DNA of 64,000 nt, taken from positions 17,947 to 81,946 of the forward strand of contig JASIRB010003192.1 of the NCBI GenBank assembly GCA_030323885.1, read 5' to 3'. The translations under genes and the position numbers were made by a program. This document shows, one piece after another, positions 54,640 through 64,000 of the stretch (position 1 is its first letter; every line of letters starts with the position of its first letter). The notes under the pieces were generated by a model. It saw nothing but the letters and a program-made list of their open reading frames with translations, ran no database searches and had not been told where the DNA came from. The DNA comes from Branchipolynoe longqiensis. Taxonomy: Eukaryota > Annelida > Polychaeta > Phyllodocida > Polynoidae.

Positions 54640-55385
54640 CACCCTCTTACTGTCTCTTACTGTCTCTTACTGCCTCTTACTGCCTCTTACTGTCTCTTAC
54701 TGCCTCTTACTGTCTCTTACTGTCTCTTACTGCCTCTTACTGTCTCTTACTGCTTCTTACTGCCTCTTACTGCCTCTTACTGCCTCGTACTGCCTCTTAC
54801 TGCCTCTTACTGCCTCTTACAGCCTCTTACTGCCTCTTACTGCCTCTTACTGCTTCTTACTGCCTCTTACTGCCTCTTACTGCCTCGTACTGCCTCGTAC
54901 TGCTTCTTACTGCCTCTTCCCGCCTCTTCCTGCCTCTTACGGCCTCTAAATGGCCTCTTACGGCCTCTTACGGCCTCCTACTGCCTCCTACTGCCTCATA
55001 CTGCCTCTTACTGCCACTTACCGCCTCTTACCGCCTCTTACTACCTCTTACCGCCTCTTACCGCCTCTTACCGCCTCTGACTGCCTCTTACTGCCTCTTA
55101 CTGCCTCTTACTGCCTCTTACTGCCTCTTACTGCCTCTTTTGGCCTCTTACTGCCTCTCACTGCCTCTCACTGCCTCTTACTGCCTCATACTGCCTCTTA
55201 CTGCCCCTTACTGCATCTTACTGCCTCTTACTGCCTCTTACTGCCTCTTACTGCATCTTACTGCCTCTTACTGCCTCTCACTGCCTCTCACTGCCTCTTA
55301 CTGCCTCTTACCGCCTCTTACTGCCTCTTACTGCCCCTTACTGCCTCTTACTGCCTCTTACTGTCTCTTACTGTCTCTTACTACC
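54640..55385. repeat. 10-bp minisatellite (CTCTTACTGC), ~74 copies
   Basis: The 10-bp unit shifts frame each copy, so all three plus-strand frames are open and translate to LPLTASYCLL-type repeats. No real gene. It ends at a TA run where the Ngaro-type element begins. Confidence 0.95.
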
Positions 55386-55401
55386 TTTTATATATATATA
55401 T

Positions 55402-55789
55402 AAAGTTGGGCTACGGAAAAGGAGAGAGACAAGAAGGTGATGGGTAGGACACTTTATTTGCGTCATGGCTAAGCATAATACAGGCTTACCGGTAAAATTT
55501 TTGAAAGCAGGACACAGACTGACTGCCCGGGACGCGCAATGGCCGGAAACGCCGGGTGGGGGCGCTGGCGTCGGCAAGGACCGGGGCAAATACGGGCAAG
55601 TCAGCGATTGGACAATAATCAGTAGAGAATAATCATAATAATAATATCGATAATCATGGCAAGAGCTCCGCCCCTTTTATATACGCATAATAGATTATAC
55701 TTTCTATAAAGTTGGGCTACGGAAAAGGAGAGAGACAAGGTGATGGGTAGGACACTTTATTTGCGTCATGGCTAAGCATAATACAGGCC
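55402..55789 (-). repeat. B2-A2-B1 split direct repeats of the Ngaro/PAT element
   Basis: B copies start AAAGTTGGGCTACGGAAAAG at 55402 and 55708 (the 55402 copy has a 3-bp insertion). A2 is the ~205 bp between (GAAAGCAGGACACAGACTGA ... TAGATTATACTTTCTATA). Confidence 0.92.
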
Positions 55790-55799
55790 AAGTAGACGC

Positions 55800-56879
55800 C
55801 TAAGCGTCTCCCCCCAACCCAATGCCAGCCTGACTCGAACACAGCGCCACCCCCACCCTCATGTCGTTCACAATCCTTGCCCCAAGTGGTGTCTTAAGGT
55901 ATGCGTACACAGTTTCAGACGCCCAATCGCCCCTGACCTTGAGCTCCTCTATGGTGGCTCCACACATGGCAAGGAAGGTGCAACCCCCCCTCCTGAGTGA
56001 GTGGGAAGAGAGGGAAGCAGCGTTGAGACCTGCCCTGGCAGAGAATATCTTCAAGGTCTCCTGATAAGCCGAGTAAGGAAAAGGGGCAGAAGCTCTGCCA
56101 AGGCATGGAATACGGAAGGCTACCTCAGAGGGGTTAGCGATAATCTGGCTAAAATGCCTCTCGGTCCAATAGACCGCACACATGTCAGTATCGCAACATC
56201 TAGCTATTGGTATCTCAAGGACCCTCTCATTGAACTGAATTGTCTTAGAGCGACAAACTGTTAAGACTAGCCCTCAGTCATAAAAAGGAAAATCAGATCT
56301 GAGTAAGGCGGCATCGGACCAGGTGACCTGGGACTTCCTCAGCAGCCCACGGAATGAGCAGAGGACTGCTGCACGCCAGGCGACATGACCAGGGTTATCA
56401 GTTAGTAGCGCAAAGATCTTGCGCAGCATATGGGGAAGGAGGGGCATGGCATGCCGTGGTGCATCACCTTTAACTCTTCGTATCCCTTTAAGTGTTGAAG
56501 CAAGAACAAAGTTCTTGTAATCTATCGGCCTTTCGCCATGCTTCTTAAGAAAGAAATTCAGACCACTGAGGTAGTTAATAACGGAGACATACTTAAGATC
56601 TCTGGTCAACCAGGTGGCATAGAGGGCAACCTGCTCCTCAGAACATGGTATAGCAGTCCTGCAGGAGTGGAACATTTCAACATATCCTAAATATTTCTTG
56701 ATCTGTGTGGCCCTCGCTATTGTTGAGTTCTTTGCATACGAATGTTGCTGGTATTGCTGCTGCTTGTCTCTCAGGGCTGCTATCCCTGAAAGAGACGAGT
56801 GAATGGTCAAAAGTCTCGCTGCAACAAAGCATCCTAGCACCATCGACACTCCTAATTCAAGCGGCACTATCATTGTCAA
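55800..56879 (-). pseudogene. Tyrosine recombinase of the Ngaro/PAT element
   Basis: One frame from 56879 to 55800, cut by a TGA at 56274-56276. The upstream part (201 residues) has the core-binding region (SYAKNSTIARATQIKKYLGY, QVALYATWLTRDL, SVINYLSGLNFFLKKHG) and the box I arginine (LCSFRGLLRKSQV). The downstream part (127 residues) has H-x-x-R in SSHSLRRGGCTFL and the tyrosine in VYAYLKTP. The stop lies between the first Arg and the His, as in DIRS-B. The start overlaps the RT frame end (56857) by 23 nt in another phase. Confidence 0.85.
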
Positions 56880-58660
56880 TCAATCTGCTTAAGGCATCGC
56901 ATATCACGTTGACTGCACTACGTATGTAAATTGAACTAAATGTAAAATTGTATCGCACAGACAACCAAAATATCCTACGCAAGAAGTGCATGATTTCAGT
57001 GCTCCTTGACCTACCAGTGTTGAGTGCTGCCTGAACAACTGAACTATCAGTGACAAAAATGACTGTGGTGTTACACCAGCTCGCACTCCAGCGGATGCAG
57101 GATGCGTAGACCGCCCACATCTCCTGCACGTTGATGTGGGCGGTCCAGACATCCTCCGGAGGACGGAAGTGGTGATGACCGACGTAATCGTCAAGGATGT
57201 CTGCGGTCAAGTCAGAGAATGAGCCGACAGCCCAGTCACTGCCATGCAAGGCACCAAAGCCCCACTTGGAAGCGTCACTGTAAATAGAGACAAAGGGGGC
57301 AAATTTACCTAGGATCTTAGCCTTCCCGTTAAAGCCCGTAGCGAAATCCAACCACCAGTCAAGGTCTTCTCTAATCCCCTTGCCTAGCCTAGTCCTATGG
57401 AATGGTTGTTTCAGTTTTGACATGAGGTCATAGATATGCCTTGAGAAGGTCCTCCCTCCCCGAATTACCTTGGCACAGTGAGCGAGCAGCCCCCCCACAC
57501 GCTCGAGCTCCTTCCTACTGGCCTTCTTGCACCCGCGTAACTTGCAAAGTATCTGTAATGTTTTTTCTAATTTATCGGGAGGAAGGCTCAGCTCGAGGCG
57601 AACAGAATCAAGAAATATGCCAAGGAATCTAACCTTGGTCTCTACACTACTAACTTTCTTGAAACTAACAAAAAACCCAAGTCTTCTTAGTATGTGTATG
57701 AAGGTTCTCTGAGCTCCCTGGACCTCTGAACGGGTCCCACCGACGAGGCAGAAGTCATCGAGGTAGTTTACAACTCTGGTTAAACCCTCACAAACTCCGC
57801 ATCTCACGATGAAGTCCGATATCTTAGAAAATATAAAGGGGCTGGATGATAGGCCCATACTTAACCGATTGTCAACAAAGTAAGTGAAGTTATCATCGCC
57901 AGCTCCCATGTGGCGAAGGCCTTGACGCTGGCGGTCATCAGGATGAATGGAAACGGCGCGATAGGCGTCTTTTATGTCTATCGTCCCCATATAGTCACCC
58001 TTCTCGAGAATCTCAGTTACTTCATCGAGGCCTTTATAGGATAATTTTGTACAGACTTCATCCGTGAAATTGTTAACGGAGTCGATCGATGGCATGCTGC
58101 AGTCGATGACGACGCGGCCTCCACCGTCGTCCTTAGGAATGACAAAGGCATCGTGAGTGCAGAGAGGGGGGGCATCTATTCTGGAAATTAGGCCCTCGCG
58201 TTCCTCATCAAGAAATTTTTTGTTAATAATATCCCACTCCCACTTCGCCTTCCTCCTAGGCTTGTCTGGGATATAGCAGACATCAACACATGGGTTAATC
58301 ACTCTGAACCCGAAAGCGACCCCTATCATTAGATATAACCAATCTGGGTCCCAATCCCCACGAAGGAAAATCTCAGCAAACCACCTGCAAGGCTTAAGTT
58401 GGCTTGGTTTGCCCGCGATTAAATGACTACATGTGCAGCTCCCGTCAACACAGCTGTGAGATACCTCAAATCTCATGGGTGGCGCCCCCTCGGTTTCCCT
58501 AATGTATACTAGCAGGCCGCCCGATGCGGTCTGCTCCACAAATAACCGAGCCGCCTTGCTGGCGCCCTCGGGCTGCTCCCAAAGCAAGCCATTACAACTA
58601 TCATCATGAATGTAACCAACTTCAACCCCCCCACGCACTGTCACACACCTCAACCCCTGC
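56857..58660 (-). CDS. pol: RT-RNase H polyprotein of the Ngaro/PAT element
   Basis: The in-family reading begins near 58660 (QQGLRCVTVRGGVEVG). It has a Cys-rich stretch (HSCVDGSCTCSHL), then RT: VIPKDDGGGRVVIDCS, GTIDIKDAYRAVSIHP (motif A), RLSMGLSSSPFIFSKI (B), YLDDFCLVGG at about 57740-57765 (C) and RLGFFVSFKK (D). RNase H follows: IYSDASKWGFGAL, NVQEMWAVYA, FVTDSSVVQAAL and NVICDALSRLID, all catalytic acidic residues present. The open frame extends to a Met at 58842, but the first ~60 residues are a different frame of the true upstream sequence (58888-58660). Confidence 0.88.
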
Positions 58661-58888
58661 TGAAAAATTAGAGCATGCCATGCAATCATCATCAGTGAGG
58701 AACGAATCAGGATGTTCAGTCTGGTTAAGGTTGACAGTATCAGATTCAATGATATCTCGAAGTTGACCGTCCCTGTATGGAAATTCAACCTTATAACTAG
58801 CACTAGTAACGACATTCGCATCGAATTGGTTATCGAAGTCACGGCAGTCCCTATCAGAGTTGATCATTGCGTCTCCTTCCAAAGGCAC
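58660..58888 (-). pseudogene. N-terminal part of pol (frameshifted)
   Basis: Frame 58888-58622 starts MPLEGDAMINSDRDCRDFDN and contains an acidic, Cys-bearing segment (LTDDDCMACSNFSAG). Its composition and position fit the true start of the pol ORF. A single frameshift near 58660 separates it from the RT frame. Confidence 0.55.
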
Positions 58889-58981
58889 TGTTTTAATCGG
58901 GAAGGCGCGGGAACCGATCCGAGTAGATGTTGTTAGTACCTTCGTACTCTGGGGACTAGAATGGTTGAATGTCGGACCGAG

Positions 58982-60040
58982 TCAAGCCTTACACTTGGCA
59001 CGTTTGTGCGACTTGGCGCCACATCGCGAACATGCGTGGGCGAACCGGCACTCATCGTCTGGTCTAAGGCAACCAGACTCGCCATTCCAAGCATAGCACG
59101 CTCTCTTCGTGTTGTTGCCCGGTGACCTTCTGCGTGCACTATATGTGCTAGTTCCTAGTTTCTTGGTCTTCATGTTGTGCGGGCCGTAGTGCTCTATGCT
59201 CTCATCTTGGTGAGCCTTCGAGAATGCCACAAACCCGATGCTCTCGCCAAGCTTGCGGATGGCAAGCACATGGTCGACGTGTGCGACGTCCTTATAGTGG
59301 TCATCTCGAGCTCTCGTTGAAATGAAGCCGACATGTTGTATGAAGGCTCTATAGTCTGCTGTCGTGAGGCCAGGAATGTCAAGGCACCATCCGCATGAGG
59401 CCTTCACCAGTTCATGAGAGTTCATCTTTCTAACGTCTTTCCCCATAGCGTATTTCCTCAACGACCACTTACTTCGTCATCGTCGGGATGAGCTGCCGTC
59501 ACTACTCGACCTCGACGAACGTCTTCTTCTTCTGCTCGACCCTCTCAAGTGTCGATGTGATCGTCCATGGGTCGAATGTCCGTTGTCACTCCCTCGCGTC
59601 CAAGTCGGAGGTGGAAGAGCAGCGTCCGTCATCCGTTGATCTTCGTCCGGGTGTAGTCGATCGTCCGTGTCGATACTGGATGTTCCATCTTGAAAAACGG
59701 TCATCCGTCGTCTGGTCCGTCGTCTCTCTCGCTCAGCCCGTAGGTCGTCGAGTTCGTCTTCTAGCGCCGTCACCCGCATCTCAGCTTTCAGTCTGTCGAT
59801 TTCTGCGCGTGCATTCGACTCTCGCTCCTCAAGCGATAACACGGCCAAAGCGGATGCGGTTGACTCCAGACCGCCGCTTTCTGCCTCACCTGGGGATCTC
59901 GCATTCTTTGTAGACGCTGTACTGCTGCGCGTTGACATGCCTGACATAGTAGCATGTGTGTCGATACTTTTGGAGCAAAAACCTTGGTCTTGCGTGTCGT
60001 GGGTTTCCCCGCACTCAGAACAATAGCAAGTGCCTGGCAT
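58982..60040 (-). pseudogene. Gag of the Ngaro/PAT element, split by an in-frame TGA
   Basis: One frame from 60040 to 58982 with a TGA at 59477-59479, followed four codons later by CGA/AGT/AAG/TGG without a frame change. The N-terminal part (187 residues) has CYCSECGETHD near the start, a coiled coil (about residues 70-112, EIDRLKAEMRVTALEDELDD) and an Arg/Ser-rich end. The C-terminal part (159 residues) ends in a CCCH-like finger (C-x8-C-x6-C-x3-H, from ACYAWNGESGC) directly followed by a perfect CCHC knuckle (CSRCGAKSHKRAKC). The zinc fingers support RNA binding. TGA sits in an Arg-rich context (CGA CGA TGA CGA), so CGA to TGA decay is likely. Confidence 0.8.
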
Positions 60041-60872
60041 GCTATAAAGCGGGCCAAGTACAGGCCGGCCGCACTAAGCGGTTTAAGCGGATTAAGCGGT
60101 TAGACCAGTGGTTTGAGGTTCAAAATGGTGCCATGTGAGATTCGATCAGTAACATTGAATATAAGCGTTTTATTTGTTAGCTTTCGTATGATTGTCGAAT
60201 GAACTTCACCGTTAACCATTATGGAGTTGTTTCAAAGTTAACGAAGGACCTCATGGGGTTCAAAATTAACGACAAACAAAACGGTAAAACATATTTAACG
60301 CTATGAGATCGGTATTTGATTATTTTAGTTCACGATACCGTCATCCCGTCGAGGGTAGACATCCTCCCGTCCTAGTCTACTTCGCAGGAGATGATTACTC
60401 CTAGTCTCGACAATAGTATATAATCGACAATAGTAGATAACGACAATATTCTCGACAATAGTATATGATCGATTATTTTAGTTCATGATACCATCATCCC
60501 GTCGATGGTAGGCGTCCTCCCGTTCTAGGATATCCTCGTAGGAGATGAATACTCCTAGTCTCGACAATAGTATATAAGTCGACCCACAGGTAGCAGGTAG
60601 ACTGTGTGGGTTCTTGACGCAGGACAAAGCAGGACTTGAGCAGGACAAAGCAGGACTGTGTAGTTTGAAAGCAGGACACAGACTGACTGCGCGGGACGCG
60701 CAATGGCCGTAAACGCCTGGTGGAGGCGCTGGCGTAGGCAAGGACCGGGGCAAATACGGGCAAGTCAGCGATTGGACAATAATCAGTAGAGAATAATCGT
60801 AATAATAATATCGATAATCATGGCAAGAGCTCCACCCCTTTTATATACGCATAATAGATTATACTTTCTATA
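60041..60872 (-). repeat. A1 repeat and duplicated leader of the Ngaro/PAT element
   Basis: A1 is 60664-60872 (matches A2 at 55502-55706). In the leader, a ~165-bp segment is tandemly duplicated (about 60315-60420 and 60473-60580; CATCCCGTCGA, TCGCAGGAGATGATTACTCC / TCGTAGGAGATGAATACTCC), with GTCGACAATAGTATATAAT repeated four times. Confidence 0.82.
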
Positions 60873-62170
60873 TATGTCAGGCCTGTTCCCAGGCTTGATT
60901 CCAACTAGAGACATGAGTTCCATATGCATAGAGAGGGGTTCCAAAATGATTTAAGAACCATTTTACAACCTGAAATAATTCTATTACTTTCCCAAATTCA
61001 CATTGGCTCCCTTTATTTAACTTTTTGGTTGGGACGGGTATGTGTGTGTCCAAAACTGGTTGGGGGGCGGTGGGAGGAGGTTCCAGAGGCCCAGAAGCCT
61101 CCCCCCCCCCTATTAGGTATGGTCCTCTGTGTGTCTGAGCAAACTGACTTAATATATTCCTTCAAATTTCTAATAAACCCTCGAATCAATCAATTGGTGA
61201 TAATTTAGCAAGGAAATGCGATGTCTAGCCATATATGCTGCATAAGCCACTCTGTGAATGTACATAATGAATAGATACACCGGTGTACCACACCCAATGC
61301 ATAACCAATACTCAAATACCCCATGAATTTTAACCATGTTAAAATAATTAAAGGCTGTCCTCTCAATCGCTTGACGAGCCAGTCAGTTAGCAATTAAGAC
61401 CCTCTATCCTCCCCCAATCTTATTTGGGGCAGGTGTCATATTTCAGAAGGTCACGTGGTGCTGCCTCCAGTGTTGACGTTTTTTGTTTTTTTGCTAAAGT
61501 GTATTTTATTCATGGCATAATATTTCTTGTCAGTGCCAGAGCACTGGTCTTCCAGCCGTGCAGTACAATTCCTTAATACATAAATGAAACTACTAGCAAT
61601 TGTAATAGTAACTGCATGCAAATCCTGTTTGATACTAAAAGTATTGTACATTTTTTAAATGAAGTATCAGATGTAGTAGTAAGTTTGTACAATTCCAGTC
61701 CAATAAAAGTATTATGCATTCAGTGAATATGTATTGCATGGTTCTAGAATTGTCTAGAATTACCTATTTTCAAATACATGCACAGCATATCTGCAAATCA
61801 GTGGATCTAATCACAATTAATACGCTGGTATCTAGTAAATACCTACACTGATTTGGCCATAAATATAAGTCATTATATACTGAAGGATATGGTATGATGG
61901 TGACAGTAACACTGGATGTCAATGTGTATGATGCTAATTTTTGCAAGTTAGTTCTTTGTATTGTATGATTTAATGAATGGAATGGAGGTCTGAGATTGTA
62001 GTGGGGATTTATATGTGACTGGTACTGGGACAATTTCAAGAGAAATGTTAGGTACTAGGTGTGTAATGGGCGTTGAAAGAGGGGTGGGAAGGGGCTTAGT
62101 ATGCTGGGCCATGCAGTGCATTTAAGACCATTTGTATATATGTATGTATAGGGGTCAGGGCAAGGGTGGC
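60873..62170. other. Unassigned stretch
   Basis: No gene or named repeat. C9 run at about 61105. Confidence 0.45.
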
Positions 62171-62174
62171 CTTT

Positions 62175-62575
62175 AGAATACCTGTAACTGTGTAGGAGTC
62201 GGACAGGCCTGTTGTATTTTTATTAAGTTTTTGAATTCAAGGAGACTTGTGGACCGTCTTGTCCTCACTGGGAATTTATTCCATAATGTACCACCTCTAT
62301 AAATCGGTGCTTTAGTCAGTTTGTTTGTTAGTGGCTTGGGCATTTTTAGGAGTGTAGCATCACTCTGCCTGGTTACTCTTTTGTATGGTCAACATATTGC
62401 TCATCATTCGATATTTTATACATGAGAGTGAGGAGATGTGAGTCCCTCCTTTGGCTAAGGTAGCTAATTTGTGCTTTGGCATGCATTTCCTTTACAGACA
62501 GGTTTTTACCTCTGTAGACAGTTCTAAGTGCCCTGTTTTGAATCCTCTGTAATTTGGTTTCTTGTTGTTTTATCA
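62175..62575 (-). pseudogene. LINE ORF2 C-terminus, frameshifted
   Basis: Downstream of the RT frame, other minus-strand frames read ETKLQRIQNRALRTVYRG, ISYLSQRRDSHLLTLMYKI and, after another shift, APIYRGGTLWNKFPVRTRRS, a C-terminal pattern common after RT in CR1/Jockey-like LINEs. A stop at 62573 and at least one more frameshift near 62390 break the frame. Confidence 0.7.
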
Positions 62576-63085
62576 GCAGTCATAGATTAAATCATTGTAG
62601 TCAATTATTGGAAGAATAGTGGCTATATATAGCAAAAGGGCTGTGTTCTCACTCATGTAGTATCTAATTTTCCTAAAAGTTGTCATTTTTATGGCTATCA
62701 TTTGATTGAGTTTTGACAGTTGTCGATTACCATTTAGTGTTGAATCGAGTGTGGTCCCTAAATATTTGTATGTGTCTACCTCATTCAATGCTGTATCACC
62801 CAGTTGTGCTCTTGATTTTTTTGATTTGGTTGCAAAAATGATGTATTCAGATTTCTTTGCATTTACTGTCAGTTTATTTTCCTTACACCAGATGTTAACC
62901 TTAGCTTGCACATCCTGAACTATCTCCGCTGCAGATTCAATGTTTTGGTTATGGACTGTGAGGGCCGCATCATCGGCAAACAGTGTATACATGGCCTCAT
63001 TTGTTACCAAGGGCAAGTCATTAATAAATATAAGGAAGTGTAGTGGCCCAAGTGTAGAACGTTCATGGCCCTCTCCTGTGCTCAC
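62573..63085 (-). pseudogene. Non-LTR (LINE) reverse transcriptase fragment
   Basis: It contains GPLHFLIFINDLP (RT motif B/4), LFADDAALTVH (motif C, FADD), KLTVNAKKSEYIIF (motif D) and YKYLGTTLDSTL (motif E). This is the C-terminal palm and thumb of a CR1/Jockey-type LINE. The fingers, motif A and endonuclease are missing upstream of about 63070. It is a 5'-truncated copy, unrelated to the LINE at 45.3-47 kb. Confidence 0.85.
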
Positions 63086-63735
63086 TAATCAGGACACTTA
63101 CTGAGCGTGGTACCATGTAGTTTTTTAACACATGGCGGCTGTTTATAAACACTGAGTGGACAGTTGCGATGGTGACAAACATTCAATCTCTAACTCTATC
63201 GGATTTGTCTGTTTGAATTTAAATTGCATAGAACCATAATTTACCACCATTAGAAACCATGCTATTGCAAAACACATTGCGTGTCATATGTACAGAATGT
63301 TCACGAACACATTGAGCTAATATAAGGAGCGATAGCCATCTAATTTTAGTTAAATTTTCTAGACACATTATCACATGTGCTAGAGGCCAGTTGGGTTTGA
63401 AGGCAAAGTGCCAAGTGTCAGACAGCTGCCATGCGTTTTTTATAGTCTCGGTCTTGCCTCATACTAGTCATAGCAAGGAGTTGAGAAGAAACTGGTCGAA
63501 GTGGGCAGTTATTTGAAGAAAGTGGACTCTTTGTGTGTTTTAAAAATATTTTGTATTTATAAATTTCCTATTTATTAAAGGTATGCATTACAACGGCATT
63601 TAAAATACCAACGTTAGTCAGTCATCGCCTGAAGGGATGCATATTAGAAGGTGGTTATTTTACTTACATCTTTGCCCTTAAGATATGCTGTGGGCATCGA
63701 AGGAACACTTATTCGAGGAAGGCCCTTATTGTTAC
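63086..63735. other. Unassigned stretch
   Basis: AT-rich, no gene seen. Confidence 0.4.
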
Positions 63736-63739
63736 AATG

Positions 63740-64000
63740 ACCTCCACAGGAATGAAGGCCAGTTATTTGAGGGAAATAGGCGTGATGTGTGGGGAATGGC
63801 CATTTGAGGGATGGTAAGGGGGGTGAAGACTTGGGAGTGGTTATTTGAGGGGTTGTAAGGGAATGAATACTGGAGATTGGCTATTTGAGGGGTAGTAAGG
63901 GGTATGAAGAGTTGGGCGTGGTTATTTGAGGGGTGGTAAGGAGGTGAGGAGTGTGGATAGGCTATTTGAGGGGTATAGGCGGGTGAAGACTTGGGAGTGG
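63740..64000. repeat. ~42-bp minisatellite running off the window
   Basis: The unit is GGTTATTTGAGGGGTGGTAA GGGGTGAAGACTTGGGAGT. Five or so copies are seen; the array continues past the end. Confidence 0.85.

Larger units (their letters stand above)
55402..60872 (-). mobile_element. Ngaro/PAT-type YR retroelement with split direct repeats
   Basis: On the minus strand the order is A1 (60872-60664), leader, gag (60040-58982), RT-RNase H (about 58888-56857), YR (56879-55800), B1 (55789-55708), A2 (55706-55502) and B2 (55486-55402). A1-ORFs-B1-A2-B2 is the defining structure of Ngaro and PAT elements, and both repeat pairs are highly similar. It differs from the two DIRS elements here in termini and in its YLDD RT. 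Length 5.47 kb. In-frame TGAs in gag and YR and a frameshift before RT make this copy defective. Confidence 0.92.

Noticed and set aside
54640..55385. CRISPR-like array
   Set aside because: No spacers: units are contiguous 10-mers; the window is eukaryotic. The same applies to the 53-bp, 58-bp and 45-bp arrays.
54613..55447. 155-165 codon LLLPLTASYC repeat ORFs
   Set aside because: A 10-bp repeat without stop codons opens every plus frame.

Overview
This window is repeat-dense, non-coding DNA from a eukaryote, most likely an invertebrate animal. Three kinds of evidence support this. It holds tyrosine-recombinase (YR) retroelements of the DIRS and Ngaro/PAT types, tRNA-headed SINEs with target-site duplications, and non-LTR (LINE) remnants, among many microsatellites and minisatellites. 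I found no convincing host gene. The only weak candidates are a CpG-rich promoter-like stretch with a short ORF (50.5-51.2 kb) and one possible small exon (about 12.0-12.2 kb, minus strand). The phylum cannot be fixed from the sequence; marine lophotrochozoans and invertebrate deuterostomes both carry this mix.

Layout. 0-4.9 kb: degenerate tandem repeats, a self-repeating MITE (M1) and a ~205-bp satellite. 4.9-11.5 kb (minus): a decayed DIRS element (DIRS-A) with recognisable inverted terminal repeats (ITRs) and internal complementary region (ICR), interrupted by MITE M2 and by a SINE tail in gag. 13.1-18.4 kb (plus): a second, better preserved DIRS element (DIRS-B) with gag, RT-RNase H-YR, ITRs and ICR. 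18.4-31.3 kb: a ~0.9-kb repeat family 'X', pogo-type MITEs, SINEs, MITEs M4-M6, an LTR with a tRNA-Arg-type primer binding site, and minisatellites. 32.3-36.1 kb: a nested palindrome of about 3.8 kb. 37.3-44 kb: SINEs, a 53-bp satellite carrying AP-1-like sites, and a composite of two inverted MITE arms around a GC-rich core. 44.4-49.1 kb: MITE M3, an internally deleted LINE, and a stack of nested palindromes. 49.3-55.4 kb: a SINE, minisatellites and a long 10-bp repeat. 55.4-60.9 kb (minus): a complete Ngaro/PAT-type element with split direct repeats A1-ORFs-B1-A2-B2. 62.2-63.1 kb (minus): a LINE reverse-transcriptase fragment.

How the parts relate. Each YR element had its own gag, reverse transcriptase, RNase H and tyrosine recombinase, but all are broken now by frameshifts or in-frame TGA codons. 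The SINEs would depend on a LINE; their 3' tail resembles the 3' end of the LINE at 45.3-46.9 kb. The most unusual pattern is a set of non-autonomous DNA elements (M1, M2, M3, M5). They share a terminal motif and a central hairpin of the form TTTTGAACATGCACAAAA. The rest of each element is filled with its own short sub-repeat that echoes its own terminus.
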